Shown one piece after another: positions 42,891 through 51,132 of a stretch of DNA of 64,000 nucleotides (the stretch's first letter is position 1; every line of letters starts with the position of its first letter). Both the position numbers and the translations under genes were made by a program. A model generated the notes under the pieces. It worked only from the letters and a program-made list of their open reading frames with translations. It ran no database searches and was not told where the DNA came from. The stretch is from Lentibacter algarum (lineage in GTDB: Bacteria; Pseudomonadota; Alphaproteobacteria; Rhodobacterales; Rhodobacteraceae), in the NCBI RefSeq assembly GCF_018860975.1, contig NZ_JAHKQI010000006.1, forward strand, positions 1-64,000, given 5' to 3'.

Positions 42891-43610
42891 ATGCTGGAAG
42901 TCACGGGTCTTAAAAAAGCCTTCGGTAAACTCACCGTCGTCGATGATGTGTCGACGACGGTAGCCGGAGGCGAAGCAATGGGCATCATGGGGCCGAACGG
43001 TGCGGGAAAGAGCACCTTTTTCGACCTTCTTGCCGGGGCGACCCGTGCAGATGCAGGAACGGTTCGCCTTGCAGGTCAGGATATCTCGACCTTGCCAACC
43101 GAAGCCCGTGTTGAACAGGGCCTGGCCCGTGCCTTTCAAATCCCCAAACCATTTGCCTCCCTGTCGGTCCGCGAGCATCTCGAGCTTGCTGCGGTCGCGG
43201 GCGCGGGCCTCGGTTCTAACGAGGCCCGCCTCGAGGCAGAAACAGTGATGGATCGCACTGGCCTTGCCGACCTCGCCAACGAGACAGGCAACGGGCTGCG
43301 CCTGCTGGATCGCAAACGTCTGGAGTTGGCCAAGGCACTGGCAACACGACCCAGGGTTATCCTGCTTGACGAAATCTCGGGCGGCCTGACCGAACACGAG
43401 GTGCATGAGTTGATCGCGCTGGTGTTGGACCTCAAAACGCCGGACCTCGCGATCCTTTGGATCGAACACATTGCCCATGCTCTGAAAGAGGCCTGCGACA
43501 AGATTATGATGTTGCATCTTGGAGCCAAGATCATTGAAGACACCCCAGACGCTGTGACCTCCGACTCGCGTGTACGCGAACTTTACCTTGGAGCAGCAAA
43601 CCATGCTTGA
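42891..43610 (+). CDS. ABC transporter ATP-binding protein, LivG type
   Basis: Cytoplasmic ATPase of 239 residues with Walker A GPNGAGKST near residue 34, an LLDRKRLELAKAL region in place of the usual signature, and Walker B VILLDEISGGL. The signature loop is atypical: a canonical LSGGQ-like sequence is not seen, which is also common in LivG proteins. It starts six bases after the binding-protein gene and overlaps the second ATPase gene by eight bases. Confidence 0.92.
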   Translation: MLEVTGLKKAFGKLTVVDDVSTTVAGGEAMGIMGPNGAGKSTFFDLLAGATRADAGTVRLAGQDISTLPTEARVEQGLARAFQIPKPFASLSVREHLELAAVAGAGLGSNEARLEAETVMDRTGLADLANETGNGLRLLDRKRLELAKALATRPRVILLDEISGGLTEHEVHELIALVLDLKTPDLAILWIEHIAHALKEACDKIMMLHLGAKIIEDTPDAVTSDSRVRELYLGAANHA

Positions 43611-44304
43611 AGTTGAAGGTCTTGATGCGTTCTACGGTGACTTTCAGGCGCTGTTTGATATCGGCTTCACCCAGAAATCCGGCGAAACACTGGCCCTGAT
43701 TGGCGCAAATGGCGCAGGCAAAAGCTCTTTGCTGCATTCGATTTGCGGCTTGACCAGTGAAACCGGAACAATCCGGCTAAATGGCGCCGAAATCGGCAAA
43801 CTTCCACCAAAGGTGCGGGCCGAACTGGGGGTTTCTCTGTCACCTGAAGGGCGGCGCATGTTCAGCTCGCTTACGGTACGCGAGAACCTGCAAATCGGCG
43901 CAAACACAGGTCGGCCAGGCCCGTGGTCTCTGGATCGAGTGACCGAACTGTTTCCCATTCTCGAGGAATTTGCCAACCGACCTGCAAGTCTTTTGTCGGG
44001 TGGTCAACAGCAGATGGTGGCGATTGGACGAGCCTTGATGGCGAACCCCGACCTGCTTTTGCTGGATGAGGTTTCACTGGGGTTGGCTCCGGTCGTGGCT
44101 GAAGAGGTCATGGCCGCACTCGCCTCTATCCGAGGTGAAAGCCAGATGATGACCATTCTTGTTGAACAGGATGTATCGCGCGCCATTGCGGCCTCGGACT
44201 GCTTTGTGTGCTTGCTTGAAGGTCGCGTCGTGCTGGATGGCGTAAGCGAAGGTGCCGATCTGGGCGCCATCGGACACGCATACTTTGGAGAGGATGACGC
44301 ATGA
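43603..44304 (+). CDS. ABC transporter ATP-binding protein, LivF type
   Basis: Second ATPase of the importer, 233 residues. Walker A is GANGAGKSS, the signature is LLSGGQQQMVAIGRAL and Walker B is LLLLDEVSLGLAP. The ATG at 43603 is preferred to an upstream in-frame start because GGAG precedes it and the N-terminus MLEVEGLDAFYGD is typical. It overlaps the LivG gene by 8 bases and the first permease gene by 4. Confidence 0.93.
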   Translation: MLEVEGLDAFYGDFQALFDIGFTQKSGETLALIGANGAGKSSLLHSICGLTSETGTIRLNGAEIGKLPPKVRAELGVSLSPEGRRMFSSLTVRENLQIGANTGRPGPWSLDRVTELFPILEEFANRPASLLSGGQQQMVAIGRALMANPDLLLLDEVSLGLAPVVAEEVMAALASIRGESQMMTILVEQDVSRAIAASDCFVCLLEGRVVLDGVSEGADLGAIGHAYFGEDDA

Positions 44305-45167
44305 TCTGGATTGAAACCCTCATCAATGGCTTGCTGCTGGGGGGGCTCTACGCGCTCTTTGGCCTTGGCCTGTCCCTGATTTTCGGGGTCATGAAGATCG
44401 CCAACATCGCTCACGGAGAAATGGCCATTGGCGGAGCATTTTTGGCGATCGCCACCGCTAACTTTATCGGGCTACCGTTGGTTTTGACAGTTCCCATCAT
44501 TTTGCTGATGGCATGGGGGTTTGGCTTTGCGCTTCAGATGGCGGTCATCAACCGGGTACTGGGGTCAGACCCAATGCCGCCCCTGTTGATGACCTTTGGC
44601 CTGTCTATTGTGGTCCAGAACCTGCTGGTCGAGATGTTTGGCGCTGATAACCGATCACTGGACATCGGCGCATTGGGAACGGCGAGTATTCAGATCGGCA
44701 ACACGTCGTTGGGCGTGTTCCCTCTTTTGATGTTTGCAATCGCGCTGGCCCTGTTCGGCGCCCTTCACTGGTCACTCCACCACACCCGTTGGGGCCGCAA
44801 TCTGCGTGCCACCTCAGATGACCCTGAGATTGTCGGCATGATGGGCATCGACCGGCGCCGGGTGTTTGCCATGGTTATGGGGCTATCCGCAGCGCTCGCA
44901 GCGCTGTCCGGAATGATGCTGGCCATGCGCGGTTCGATCACACCCTTCTCGGGGGGCGAGCGTCTTCTGATCGCGTTCGAAGTGATCGTCATCGGCGGAC
45001 TCGGTTCAATTTGGGGCAGCCTCATCGGAGGCCTGGTCCTGGGGATAGTGCATGTCATCGGGCTGCGCCTTGATCCGGCGTCCGGCCCACTTTATGGGCA
45101 CCTCCTGCTTCTTGTTATTCTATTGGCGAAACCCGAAGGGCTCGCTGGAAAGGCGCGAAGCCGATGA
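44301..45167 (+). CDS. ABC transporter permease, LivH type
   Basis: Integral membrane subunit of 288 residues with about eight hydrophobic segments. It opens with the LivH-like sequence INGLLLGGLYALFGLGLSLI, then KIANIAHGEMAIGGAF, and carries the GGLGSIWGSLIGGLVLG coupling-type region near the C-terminus. It overlaps both neighbours by 4 bases, so the importer is one tightly coupled unit. Confidence 0.95.
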   Translation: MIWIETLINGLLLGGLYALFGLGLSLIFGVMKIANIAHGEMAIGGAFLAIATANFIGLPLVLTVPIILLMAWGFGFALQMAVINRVLGSDPMPPLLMTFGLSIVVQNLLVEMFGADNRSLDIGALGTASIQIGNTSLGVFPLLMFAIALALFGALHWSLHHTRWGRNLRATSDDPEIVGMMGIDRRRVFAMVMGLSAALAALSGMMLAMRGSITPFSGGERLLIAFEVIVIGGLGSIWGSLIGGLVLGIVHVIGLRLDPASGPLYGHLLLLVILLAKPEGLAGKARSR

Positions 45168-46099
45168 CACGTATTCTGGCCATAGGCGCGGTTTTGATCC
45201 TCGCGTCGCTCCCTTTTTGGGCCGATCGCGGCGTGATCTTCCTAGGGATGGAAATCCTGGTGGTCGTGGCCTTGGCTCAGGCCTGGAACCTGCCTGCTGG
45301 TTACGGCGGCCTTTTATCGCTGGGTCACCATGGCTTTGTCGGGCTTGGCGGCTATGCGCTTTATGTGCTCAGTCGCGATCTGGGCATGCATGTGCTGGTT
45401 GCAATACCCCTTGCAGGCGTGGTCACTGCGATTTTTGCGCTGTTCATTGCGCCGATCCTGTTCCGCCTGAGGGAAGTCTATTTCGCTGTGGGCATGTGGG
45501 TGGCCGCCGAAATACTGCGCATCCTCGTCAGCCGTTCAGACTGGCTTGGGGGCGCTTCCGGTCTGCCGCTCTCGGGTGCCCGTGATTTACCCCGTGCCTG
45601 GATGGGACCAAGCGCCTATTGGATGGCATTGACCGCCGCTGTTGGAACAACCCTGCTGGTTTGGGCTCTCATGCGGTCAAGCTTTGGTCTGCGCCTGCGG
45701 GCCTTGCGTGACGACGAGGCGGCGGCCCGGGCGATTGGTGTAAAACCCCACCGCGTGCGCCTGATTGTCTTTGTCTTGTCCGCTGGAGCCACCGGTATGG
45801 CCGGCGCAACGATGTTCTTCTCGTCTTTGTTTATCTCACCTCTTGCCGCGTTTGATATGGGCTGGATCGTTACAATCGTCTTTGTCACCCTGATCGGAGG
45901 ACTTGGCCGTTTGTCCGGCCCGTTCCTCGGCGCGGCGTTTTACTTTCTCCTGCGCGAAGGGCTTGCCGACTATGGCAACTGGTATCTCATTGCACTCGGC
46001 GCTGCGGCCATGGCGATCATGCTCGTTCTGCCTGGTGGCCTCGCCAGCCTCTCTGATCGTTTCACCCCCTCATTCACCAAAACCAAGGAGCAGCCATGA
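45164..46099 (+). CDS. ABC transporter permease, LivM type
   Basis: Second membrane subunit, 311 residues with about nine hydrophobic segments. Family features include AWNLPAGYGGLLSLGHHGFV near the N-terminus, RALRDDEAAARAIGV in the cytoplasmic loop and VTLIGGLGRLSGPFLGAAF near the end. It overlaps the LivH gene and the deacetylase-like gene by 4 bases each. Confidence 0.95.
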   Translation: MTRILAIGAVLILASLPFWADRGVIFLGMEILVVVALAQAWNLPAGYGGLLSLGHHGFVGLGGYALYVLSRDLGMHVLVAIPLAGVVTAIFALFIAPILFRLREVYFAVGMWVAAEILRILVSRSDWLGGASGLPLSGARDLPRAWMGPSAYWMALTAAVGTTLLVWALMRSSFGLRLRALRDDEAAARAIGVKPHRVRLIVFVLSAGATGMAGATMFFSSLFISPLAAFDMGWIVTIVFVTLIGGLGRLSGPFLGAAFYFLLREGLADYGNWYLIALGAAAMAIMLVLPGGLASLSDRFTPSFTKTKEQP

Positions 46100-47193
46100 C
46101 AACCGCCTTTTACTTTGATGAACGCTGCCTATGGCACACCACGGGCGAACATGCCCTGATCCTGCCGGTAGGTGGCTATGTGCAACCCCCTGCCGGAGGC
46201 GGACACGCGGAAAGCCCAGAAAGCAAACGACGCCTTAAGAATCTTATGGATGTCTCGGGGCTGACGGCTCAGTTGGACGTCCAGACCGCAGACCCCGTTA
46301 CGCGTGAAGACATGGAACGCGTGCATCCGGCTTCCTATCTGGATCGCTTCAAGGAAATGTCTGATGCAGGCGGCGGTAACGCAGGCATCTACTCCCCTTT
46401 CGGTTCCGGTAGTTTCGAAATTGCTGCGCTTTCTGCGGGTCTGGCCAAGACTGCGATCTCACGGGTCATGACGGGGGGCGCTCAAAACGCATATGCGCTG
46501 TCACGCCCGCCAGGGCATCATTGCCTACCAGAACAATCCATGGGTTTCTGCCTGTTGGCCAACATACCCATCGCAATAGAAGCCGCGCGCGCCAATCATG
46601 GGTTGGGCAAGGTGGCCATTCTGGATTGGGACGTTCACCACGGAAACGGAACGCAGGCAGTCTATTATGATCGGGCAGACACGCTGACGATTTCAATACA
46701 TCAGGAAGGATGCTTCCCCCCGGGTCAGGGAACAGCCGAGGAAACCGGCGCAGGTGCCGGTGAAGGCGCTAACCTGAACATCCCGCTTTTGCCAGGCGGT
46801 GGACATCAGGCTTACCTTGATGCGATGGAGCTGCTTGTTCTTCCAGCTATCCGCGACTTTGCCCCTGATCTGATAGTGGTGGCCTCAGGACTGGATGCAA
46901 ATGCTTTTGATCCTTTGTCCCGTATGCAAGCCCACTCAGGGACGTTCCGTGAACTGACCCGAATGACCATGGAGCTGGCTAAGGAGGTATGCGCCGGTCG
47001 TGTCGTCGCGGTACATGAAGGCGGGTATGCAGAGGTCGTGGTGCCCTTTTGCGGGCTTGCCGTCTTAGAAGAGCTCTCCGGGATAAAAACAAATGTTGTA
47101 GACCCGTTCGAAGAGATCACTGAAGGTCAACAACCCGCAGAGGATTTTGTCAGATTTCAGCGTGAGAGACTCAGGCAGCAGGCCGCAAGTTGA
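46096..47193 (+). CDS. Class II histone-deacetylase-like amidohydrolase
   Basis: A 365-residue zinc amidohydrolase of the HDAC/acetylpolyamine amidohydrolase superfamily. The active-site elements are complete: RPPGHH (H141, H142), zinc ligands D179 and H181 in DWDVHHGNG, D267 in SGLDAN and Y311 in HEGGY. Bacterial members remove acetyl or similar acyl groups from polyamines, short-chain amides or other small molecules. Its start overlaps the LivM gene by 4 bases, so the transported compound is probably its substrate after uptake. No signal peptide is seen. Confidence 0.92.
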   Translation: MTTAFYFDERCLWHTTGEHALILPVGGYVQPPAGGGHAESPESKRRLKNLMDVSGLTAQLDVQTADPVTREDMERVHPASYLDRFKEMSDAGGGNAGIYSPFGSGSFEIAALSAGLAKTAISRVMTGGAQNAYALSRPPGHHCLPEQSMGFCLLANIPIAIEAARANHGLGKVAILDWDVHHGNGTQAVYYDRADTLTISIHQEGCFPPGQGTAEETGAGAGEGANLNIPLLPGGGHQAYLDAMELLVLPAIRDFAPDLIVVASGLDANAFDPLSRMQAHSGTFRELTRMTMELAKEVCAGRVVAVHEGGYAEVVVPFCGLAVLEELSGIKTNVVDPFEEITEGQQPAEDFVRFQRERLRQQAAS

Positions 47194-47296
47194 TTTGGGA
47201 GGAAATCCAAGATCAGGTTAATTGGTGTATGCGAACAAAAGGTGTCGCAGGTTTTGCCTTGTCTGCGATTGGATCCTGGCAACAAGCCTCACTCTG

Positions 47297-47330
47297 ATTT
47301 CGAAAGCTCTGGGATTTCGAAAGCTCTGGG
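47297..47330 (+). repeat. 17-bp perfect tandem duplication
   Basis: The sequence ATTTCGAAAGCTCTGGG occurs twice head to tail at 47297-47313 and 47314-47330, in the non-coding stretch after the deacetylase-like gene. It looks like a recent slippage or repair scar beside a decayed gene. Confidence 0.9.
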
Positions 47331-47373
47331 AAAACATAGATAAACCGGCCATCGAGACACATCGCAGCATCAA

Positions 47374-47848
47374 ATGCTGAGCCGTGAAATCTCTGTTCAC
47401 CATTTCTGGAACCAGAACCGCGATCTGTTTGAAAATGCCTAGTCGGAATGGCAGGCGGAGAACGAGGCCAAGCTGCCTCAGCTCGACAGCTCCATTTTCG
47501 ATCCGAAACTGCGTGCGGCCGTGGAACAGGCCTGGGCAGATCCAACAGCCGAAGGTGCAGTTGAAGACCTGTGGGAAGAAGTATTCCCCGGCGTCTATCG
47601 CGCACAATTCTTCAACGTGGAACGCTTGGCCGCCCTGCGTGACTACCTCAACGGCGTTGCCGATGCGGATATCCCATTGCGTCCCCCACGCGTCCGAGCC
47701 CATCACCGAAGGCGAACGCTATAACTTTGTTCTTTGGCTCTATGGTCAGCACGGGCAGATCCCGCATGGTGGCTCGCAGCATCAGACCACGCCCAAAGAA
47801 AGGTGGACCGTTCCAGCAGCAAAACCAGATGGCTTCGCGCCGTTCTGA
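47374..47848 (+). pseudogene. Decayed 2-oxoglutarate/Fe(II)-oxygenase-like gene
   Basis: From ATG 47374 the frame reads MLSREISVHHFWNQNRDLFE and then hits an in-frame TAG at 47440. The same frame resumes with a good protein sequence (DPKLRAAVEQAWADP, then DLWEEVFPGVYRAQFFN) to about 47685. A shift of frame then leads to EPITEGERYNFVLWLYG and a C-terminal RWTVPAAKPDGFAPF. The last part resembles the end of 2-oxoglutarate/Fe(II) oxygenases. The iron-binding His-x-Asp core between the two parts is missing, so a deletion joined the N- and C-terminal pieces. It is non-functional. Confidence 0.7.
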
Positions 47849-48119
47849 TATCCTCTGGATGGACAAGATGAATGCGAGCCCGGGCTGTTGAAAAATGATC
47901 CTGTGCCAATAAAGCCGCTGACTTGTTCTTGTCCGGCGACAAGGTTATTTTTCATGGTCGAATGGCGGGTATTTCTGCCGCAAAGTAACACCGTTGATCG
48001 AGCACGTGCAGAGGCTTTTTTGCTGCGAGCGCGCGCTGCGAAAAAATGCCATGACTGCCATGGGCTCAAAGCCGCCGTTCGGCCAAACGCGCCGCTAGCT
48101 TCATGTTGCTGGGGGTAAG
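47849..48119. other. Gene-free debris next to tRNA-His
   Basis: About 270 bases with no supported gene. It contains GGGCTGTTGAAAAATGATCC (from 47881), which resembles sequence at ends of some insertion elements, and an imperfect inverted repeat around 48014-48052 (GGCTTTTTTG ... CGAAAAAATGCC) that could terminate the tRNA transcript. No transposase frame is left. Assignment as an insertion-sequence relic is a guess. Confidence 0.35.
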
Positions 48120-48196
48120 TGGTACCACCTCTTGGTCTCGAACCAAGGACCTCCTGATCCACAATCAGGCGCTCTAACCAACTGAGCTAAGGCGGC
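48120..48196 (-). tRNA. tRNA-His (anticodon GTG)
   Basis: A 77-nt cloverleaf on the minus strand. The acceptor stem is GCCGCCT/AGGTGGT, the D-arm AGCTCAGTTGGTTAGAGC, the anticodon stem CCTGA/TCAGG around loop TTGTGGA with anticodon GTG, and the T-arm CTTGG/CCAAG around TTCGAGA. CCA is encoded. The base before position 1 is T, not G, and base 73 is A, so the usual G-1:C73 identity pair is absent, as known for many alphaproteobacteria. Its 3' end faces the cassette debris. Confidence 0.97.
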
Positions 48197-48239
48197 ACTG
48201 AGGGCGATTTAGCCTCGCGTGCGGGCAAATGCAAGAGGG

Positions 48240-48722
48240 TTACAGCGCAATTTGCCAGCTTTGTTCGACTAAATCGACACCAAAGGAGTGCACGGGTTTG
48301 GACGAGACAAGCTGCCAACCGGTTTTGACGTAGAGCGCGCAAGCGGCTTCGTGGCTTTCGTGGGTCCAAAGCTGCATGCGGGTGTAGCCTTTGGCTTTGG
48401 CGTAGCGCATGCACTCGGCCAGCAAGCGTTGTCCAAGCTTTTTGCCGCGCGCCGCAGGGGTGAGCAAAAACAGGCGCAGCTTGGCGGTTTGCTCATCAAG
48501 ACGCACGCAAAAGATCGAACCGAGGCGCTGACCGTCCTCCCACGCGATCCAAGCGCGCTCGCAGCTGTTGTCGTGGTTGCGGATGTAGTCGGCGAGGATC
48601 TCGGCAACAAGCGCTTCAAAGCTGGCATCAAACCCCTCGTCGCGGGCGTAAAGCTCGCCGTGTTGCTGTATCAGCCAGCCCGCATCGCCGATCTGCAAAT
48701 TGCGTAGGGTTATCTCTGTCAT
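48240..48722 (-). CDS. GNAT-family N-acetyltransferase
   Basis: A 160-residue acetyltransferase. The acetyl-CoA motif reads LTPAARGKKLGQRLL, followed by the typical LWTHESHEAACALYVKTGW helix-strand of motif B. I start it at the ATG at 48722 (MTEITLRNLQIGD), although 11 more codons are open upstream. The acceptor is unknown. It is divergent from the DUF6324-like gene across a short region with three repeated palindromes. Confidence 0.85.
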   Translation of the reverse strand: MTEITLRNLQIGDAGWLIQQHGELYARDEGFDASFEALVAEILADYIRNHDNSCERAWIAWEDGQRLGSIFCVRLDEQTAKLRLFLLTPAARGKKLGQRLLAECMRYAKAKGYTRMQLWTHESHEAACALYVKTGWQLVSSKPVHSFGVDLVEQSWQIAL

Positions 48723-48772
48723 TGAGGCAGCCTGCCCCTGCCCCGCTTGCATCACAAGTAAAAACGCTCTAG

Positions 48773-48811
48773 CTCACTGTGACCATCTCACTGTGACCTT
48801 CTCACTGTGAC
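48773..48811. promoter_or_regulatory. Three palindromic CTCACTGTGAC repeats at 14-bp spacing
   Basis: The 11-bp sequence CTCACTGTGAC occurs at 48773-48783, 48787-48797 and 48801-48811. Each contains the perfect palindrome TCAC-T-GTGA. The array lies between the divergent GNAT and DUF6324-like genes, 17 bases before the latter's start. It could be a multi-site operator or a slippage product. No regulator is identified. Confidence 0.55.
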
Positions 48812-48828
48812 TATCAAGGAGACACGCC

Positions 48829-49008
48829 ATGGGCATCAACACTGAACGCGACATTGAAGCCAACATGCAAATCGGCCCGACCGACCAAGGCATGGTGCGT
48901 ATTTTCATTGAGGCAGGTGGCGTCGAAATTCCGATGGATTTCACCGCCGAAGAGGCCGAAGAAATCGCTGAAGAAATTCGCGCAGCAGCGGCGGCCGTTA
49001 AAGCATAA
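48829..49008 (+). CDS. DUF6324-like small protein
   Basis: A 59-residue acidic protein, MGINTERDIEANMQIGPTDQ onward, ending in a helical EEAEEIAEEIRAAAAAVKA tail. An ideal AAGGAG lies seven bases before the ATG. It resembles the short Rhodobacterales family I know as DUF6324; function is unknown. Its last 11 bases overlap the end of the convergent thioesterase gene, so the two transcripts are complementary at their 3' ends. Confidence 0.8.
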   Translation: MGINTERDIEANMQIGPTDQGMVRIFIEAGGVEIPMDFTAEEAEEIAEEIRAAAAAVKA

Positions 49009-49432
49009 GCGCTTTGAGCGCCTGTCTTTGCGTCTCGCCGATTGGCTCGGGGCGGCGGCTTTGACGGTTCACATTCACATGCACGAAATGCCCTTCGCCG
49101 CTGGCGGTGTCGTCATCATTGCGAAACAGCCCGACTTCGTAGCGCACCGAGGATGTGCCCAGTTTTGACACCCGCAAGCCTGCATGAATGACATCGGGGA
49201 AGGCCATTTCGCCGAAGTATTTGCAGCCTGTATCAACCACCAGAAACACGGTTTTACCAGCGCGCAGATCTAGCAGGTTGTTGTCGATCAGATGCCCGTT
49301 CACCGCCGTGTCAAACAGCTGATAATGGATCGCGTTGTTCATGTGCCCGTAGGCGTCATTGTCAAGCCAGCGGGTCTGGATGCTGCGGAACACCACATAG
49401 TCTGCGCGCTTGCCTACCTCCGGTTTGCTCAT
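48998..49432 (-). CDS. Acyl-CoA thioesterase (hotdog fold, 4HBT type)
   Basis: A 144-residue hotdog-fold thioesterase. The conserved TRWLDNDAYGHMNNAIHYQLFD segment near residue 21 includes the Asp/Asn of 4-hydroxybenzoyl-CoA-type and YbgC-type enzymes. It should hydrolyse an acyl-CoA in the cytoplasm. Its start overlaps the alcohol dehydrogenase gene by 4 bases, so the two are co-translated and may act on the same aldehyde/acid pathway. Confidence 0.88.
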   Translation of the reverse strand: MSKPEVGKRADYVVFRSIQTRWLDNDAYGHMNNAIHYQLFDTAVNGHLIDNNLLDLRAGKTVFLVVDTGCKYFGEMAFPDVIHAGLRVSKLGTSSVRYEVGLFRNDDDTASGEGHFVHVNVNRQSRRPEPIGETQRQALKALML

Positions 49433-50580
49433 AACGCAGCCTCATAGATTGCTGTTGCATCCGCCAGCGTGACCTCGCGGGGGTTGTTCACCAAGAGCCG
49501 CGTTTGGTTCATCGCGTCGCGGGCCAGCAGCGGGATGTCATCTGCGTTAATGCCAACGCCTTTCAGCCCGTCTGGCAGCCCACAGCGCTGTGACAGGCCA
49601 GCCAGTTCATCAGCAAAGGCGGCGGCGGCTTCTTGCGGGCCGAGGCCTGCAAGCTTGGGAAAGGTGATTGGCGCAAGCTCGGCGTAGGCCTTGGGCGCGG
49701 TAACCGCGTTGAAGCGCAAAACATGCGGCAAGACCAAAGCGTTTGACAGCCCGTGCGGCACTTTGAAGTGCCCCCCTATCGGGTAGGCCAGCGCATGCAC
49801 CGCCGCGACAGGCGAGTTGGCAAAAGCCTGCCCAGCAAGCAGCGAGCCGAGCAGCATGTCGCCGCGCGCGTTCATGTCGTGTGGTTCCTTCACCGCTTGC
49901 TCCAAAGCGCCGCCCATCAGCCGCAGCGCCTCGCAGGCCAGCGCACGGCTGACAGGGTTGTTGTTGGCGCTCGCCGAGGCATAGGCTTCAATAGCGTGCA
50001 CCATCGCGTCAATGCCGGTTGCCGCTGTCACATGTGCGGGCAAGTCGCGGGTGAGCTCGGGGGCAAGCAGCGCCACATCGGGGATGATCAGCGGGCTGAC
50101 AACACCCATCTTCTCGCTCGCGCCAGTGGTCACAATCGAGATCGGAGTGACTTCAGAGCCAGTGCCTGCGGTTGTCGGCACGGCGATCAGTGGCAAGCGC
50201 GGCCCTTTGGCGAGGTTAACACCGTAAGCCTCGGCCAGCGTGCCGCCATTGCTGGCCAAAAGCGCTGCCAGCTTGGCCACATCAATCGAGGAACCACCGC
50301 CAAGGCCGATAACGCCGCCCTGCCCTTTGGCCGCATCAACGGCCGCCATCACAACCGCTTCGGGCGGGTCGGCTTTCACGTCAGAGAACACCTCGGCCAC
50401 AACGCCAGCCGCCTTAAGCGAAGCCAGGGCACGCTCGACGATGCCTGTTGCCAGCATCCCCGGGTCGGTGACCAAAAGCACCGAGTTGCCGCAAAGATCC
50501 GCTGTTATCGCGCCGAGCTCATCAAGCAACCCCGCGCCCATCCGGACGCTCGGCGTGGTGTTAAAGGTGAATGTGCTCAT
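49429..50580 (-). CDS. Iron-containing alcohol dehydrogenase
   Basis: Group III NAD(P)-dependent dehydrogenase of 383 residues. The nucleotide-binding GLGGGSSIDVAKL lies near residue 95. Metal-site residues fall in GIDAMVHAIEAY and HALAYPIGGHFKVPHGLSNA, which supply the Asp and His ligands. GTGSEVTPISI is also typical. The substrate is an alcohol or aldehyde not identifiable by sequence. It is the first gene of a two-gene unit with the thioesterase. Confidence 0.93.
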   Translation of the reverse strand: MSTFTFNTTPSVRMGAGLLDELGAITADLCGNSVLLVTDPGMLATGIVERALASLKAAGVVAEVFSDVKADPPEAVVMAAVDAAKGQGGVIGLGGGSSIDVAKLAALLASNGGTLAEAYGVNLAKGPRLPLIAVPTTAGTGSEVTPISIVTTGASEKMGVVSPLIIPDVALLAPELTRDLPAHVTAATGIDAMVHAIEAYASASANNNPVSRALACEALRLMGGALEQAVKEPHDMNARGDMLLGSLLAGQAFANSPVAAVHALAYPIGGHFKVPHGLSNALVLPHVLRFNAVTAPKAYAELAPITFPKLAGLGPQEAAAAFADELAGLSQRCGLPDGLKGVGINADDIPLLARDAMNQTRLLVNNPREVTLADATAIYEAAL

Positions 50581-50649
50581 GGCGTGCGGCTCCCTTGGCT
50601 TTGCTCAAACAACTATGCGGGGGCTTGGCCAAACATAAAAGCCCAAAGC

Positions 50650-51093
50650 TTACACTCGCGGGTCACGTAGGGTTTGCAACCTCAATGCGACATCACGGGC
50701 AAACTTGAGGGTGATCTTCTTGCGCCGCGCAGGGGCGAGTTTGCTTTCGGGCGCCATGCGGATCACCTCTGCGCCATAAGCATCAGCGATGATCAGCCCT
50801 GTGTCGTCGGGCAACAGCTCAAGCGGGAAGTGCTCATCGACCGCCCAGAAATAGCGATCGCACCACTCAAGATAGCCCTGCCATTTGCTGTCAGACATGA
50901 AGTCTTCGCGGCTTGACTTGCACTCAATCACCCAAACCTCGCCCTTGGGGCCAAGCGCCAAAACGTCAACCCGCTTGCCACGCTCGGGCACGAACTCTTC
51001 CAGCGCGGCGAAGTTGAGGCTGCGTAAGTACCGGCACACACCCCGCGCGAGCAGTTGTCCGGCTTGTTTTTCACTAAGGTCACTGTCTGTCAT
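50650..51093 (-). CDS. mmcB: MmcB-family DNA repair nuclease-like protein
   Basis: A 147-residue protein of the MmcB family (PF06319), named for mitomycin-C sensitivity in Caulobacter. It has a PD-(D/E)XK-like core: D43 in RVDVLALG and E57-x-K59 in VWVIECKSS, with an upstream Glu at 32/33. A role in cross-link or SOS repair is known for the family. It is divergent from the ArsR gene. No LexA-type GTTC repeat was found just upstream. Confidence 0.88.
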   Translation of the reverse strand: MTDSDLSEKQAGQLLARGVCRYLRSLNFAALEEFVPERGKRVDVLALGPKGEVWVIECKSSREDFMSDSKWQGYLEWCDRYFWAVDEHFPLELLPDDTGLIIADAYGAEVIRMAPESKLAPARRKKITLKFARDVALRLQTLRDPRV

Positions 51094-51132
51094 CGGCAGA
51101 TTATGAACAAAGCATGAACATTAAGCAAGTCC

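Noticed and set aside
47849-48119. Insertion sequence next to tRNA-His
   Set aside because: Only a GGGCTGTTGAAAAA-like string and an imperfect inverted repeat are present. There is no transposase and no paired terminal repeat, so I list it only as debris.
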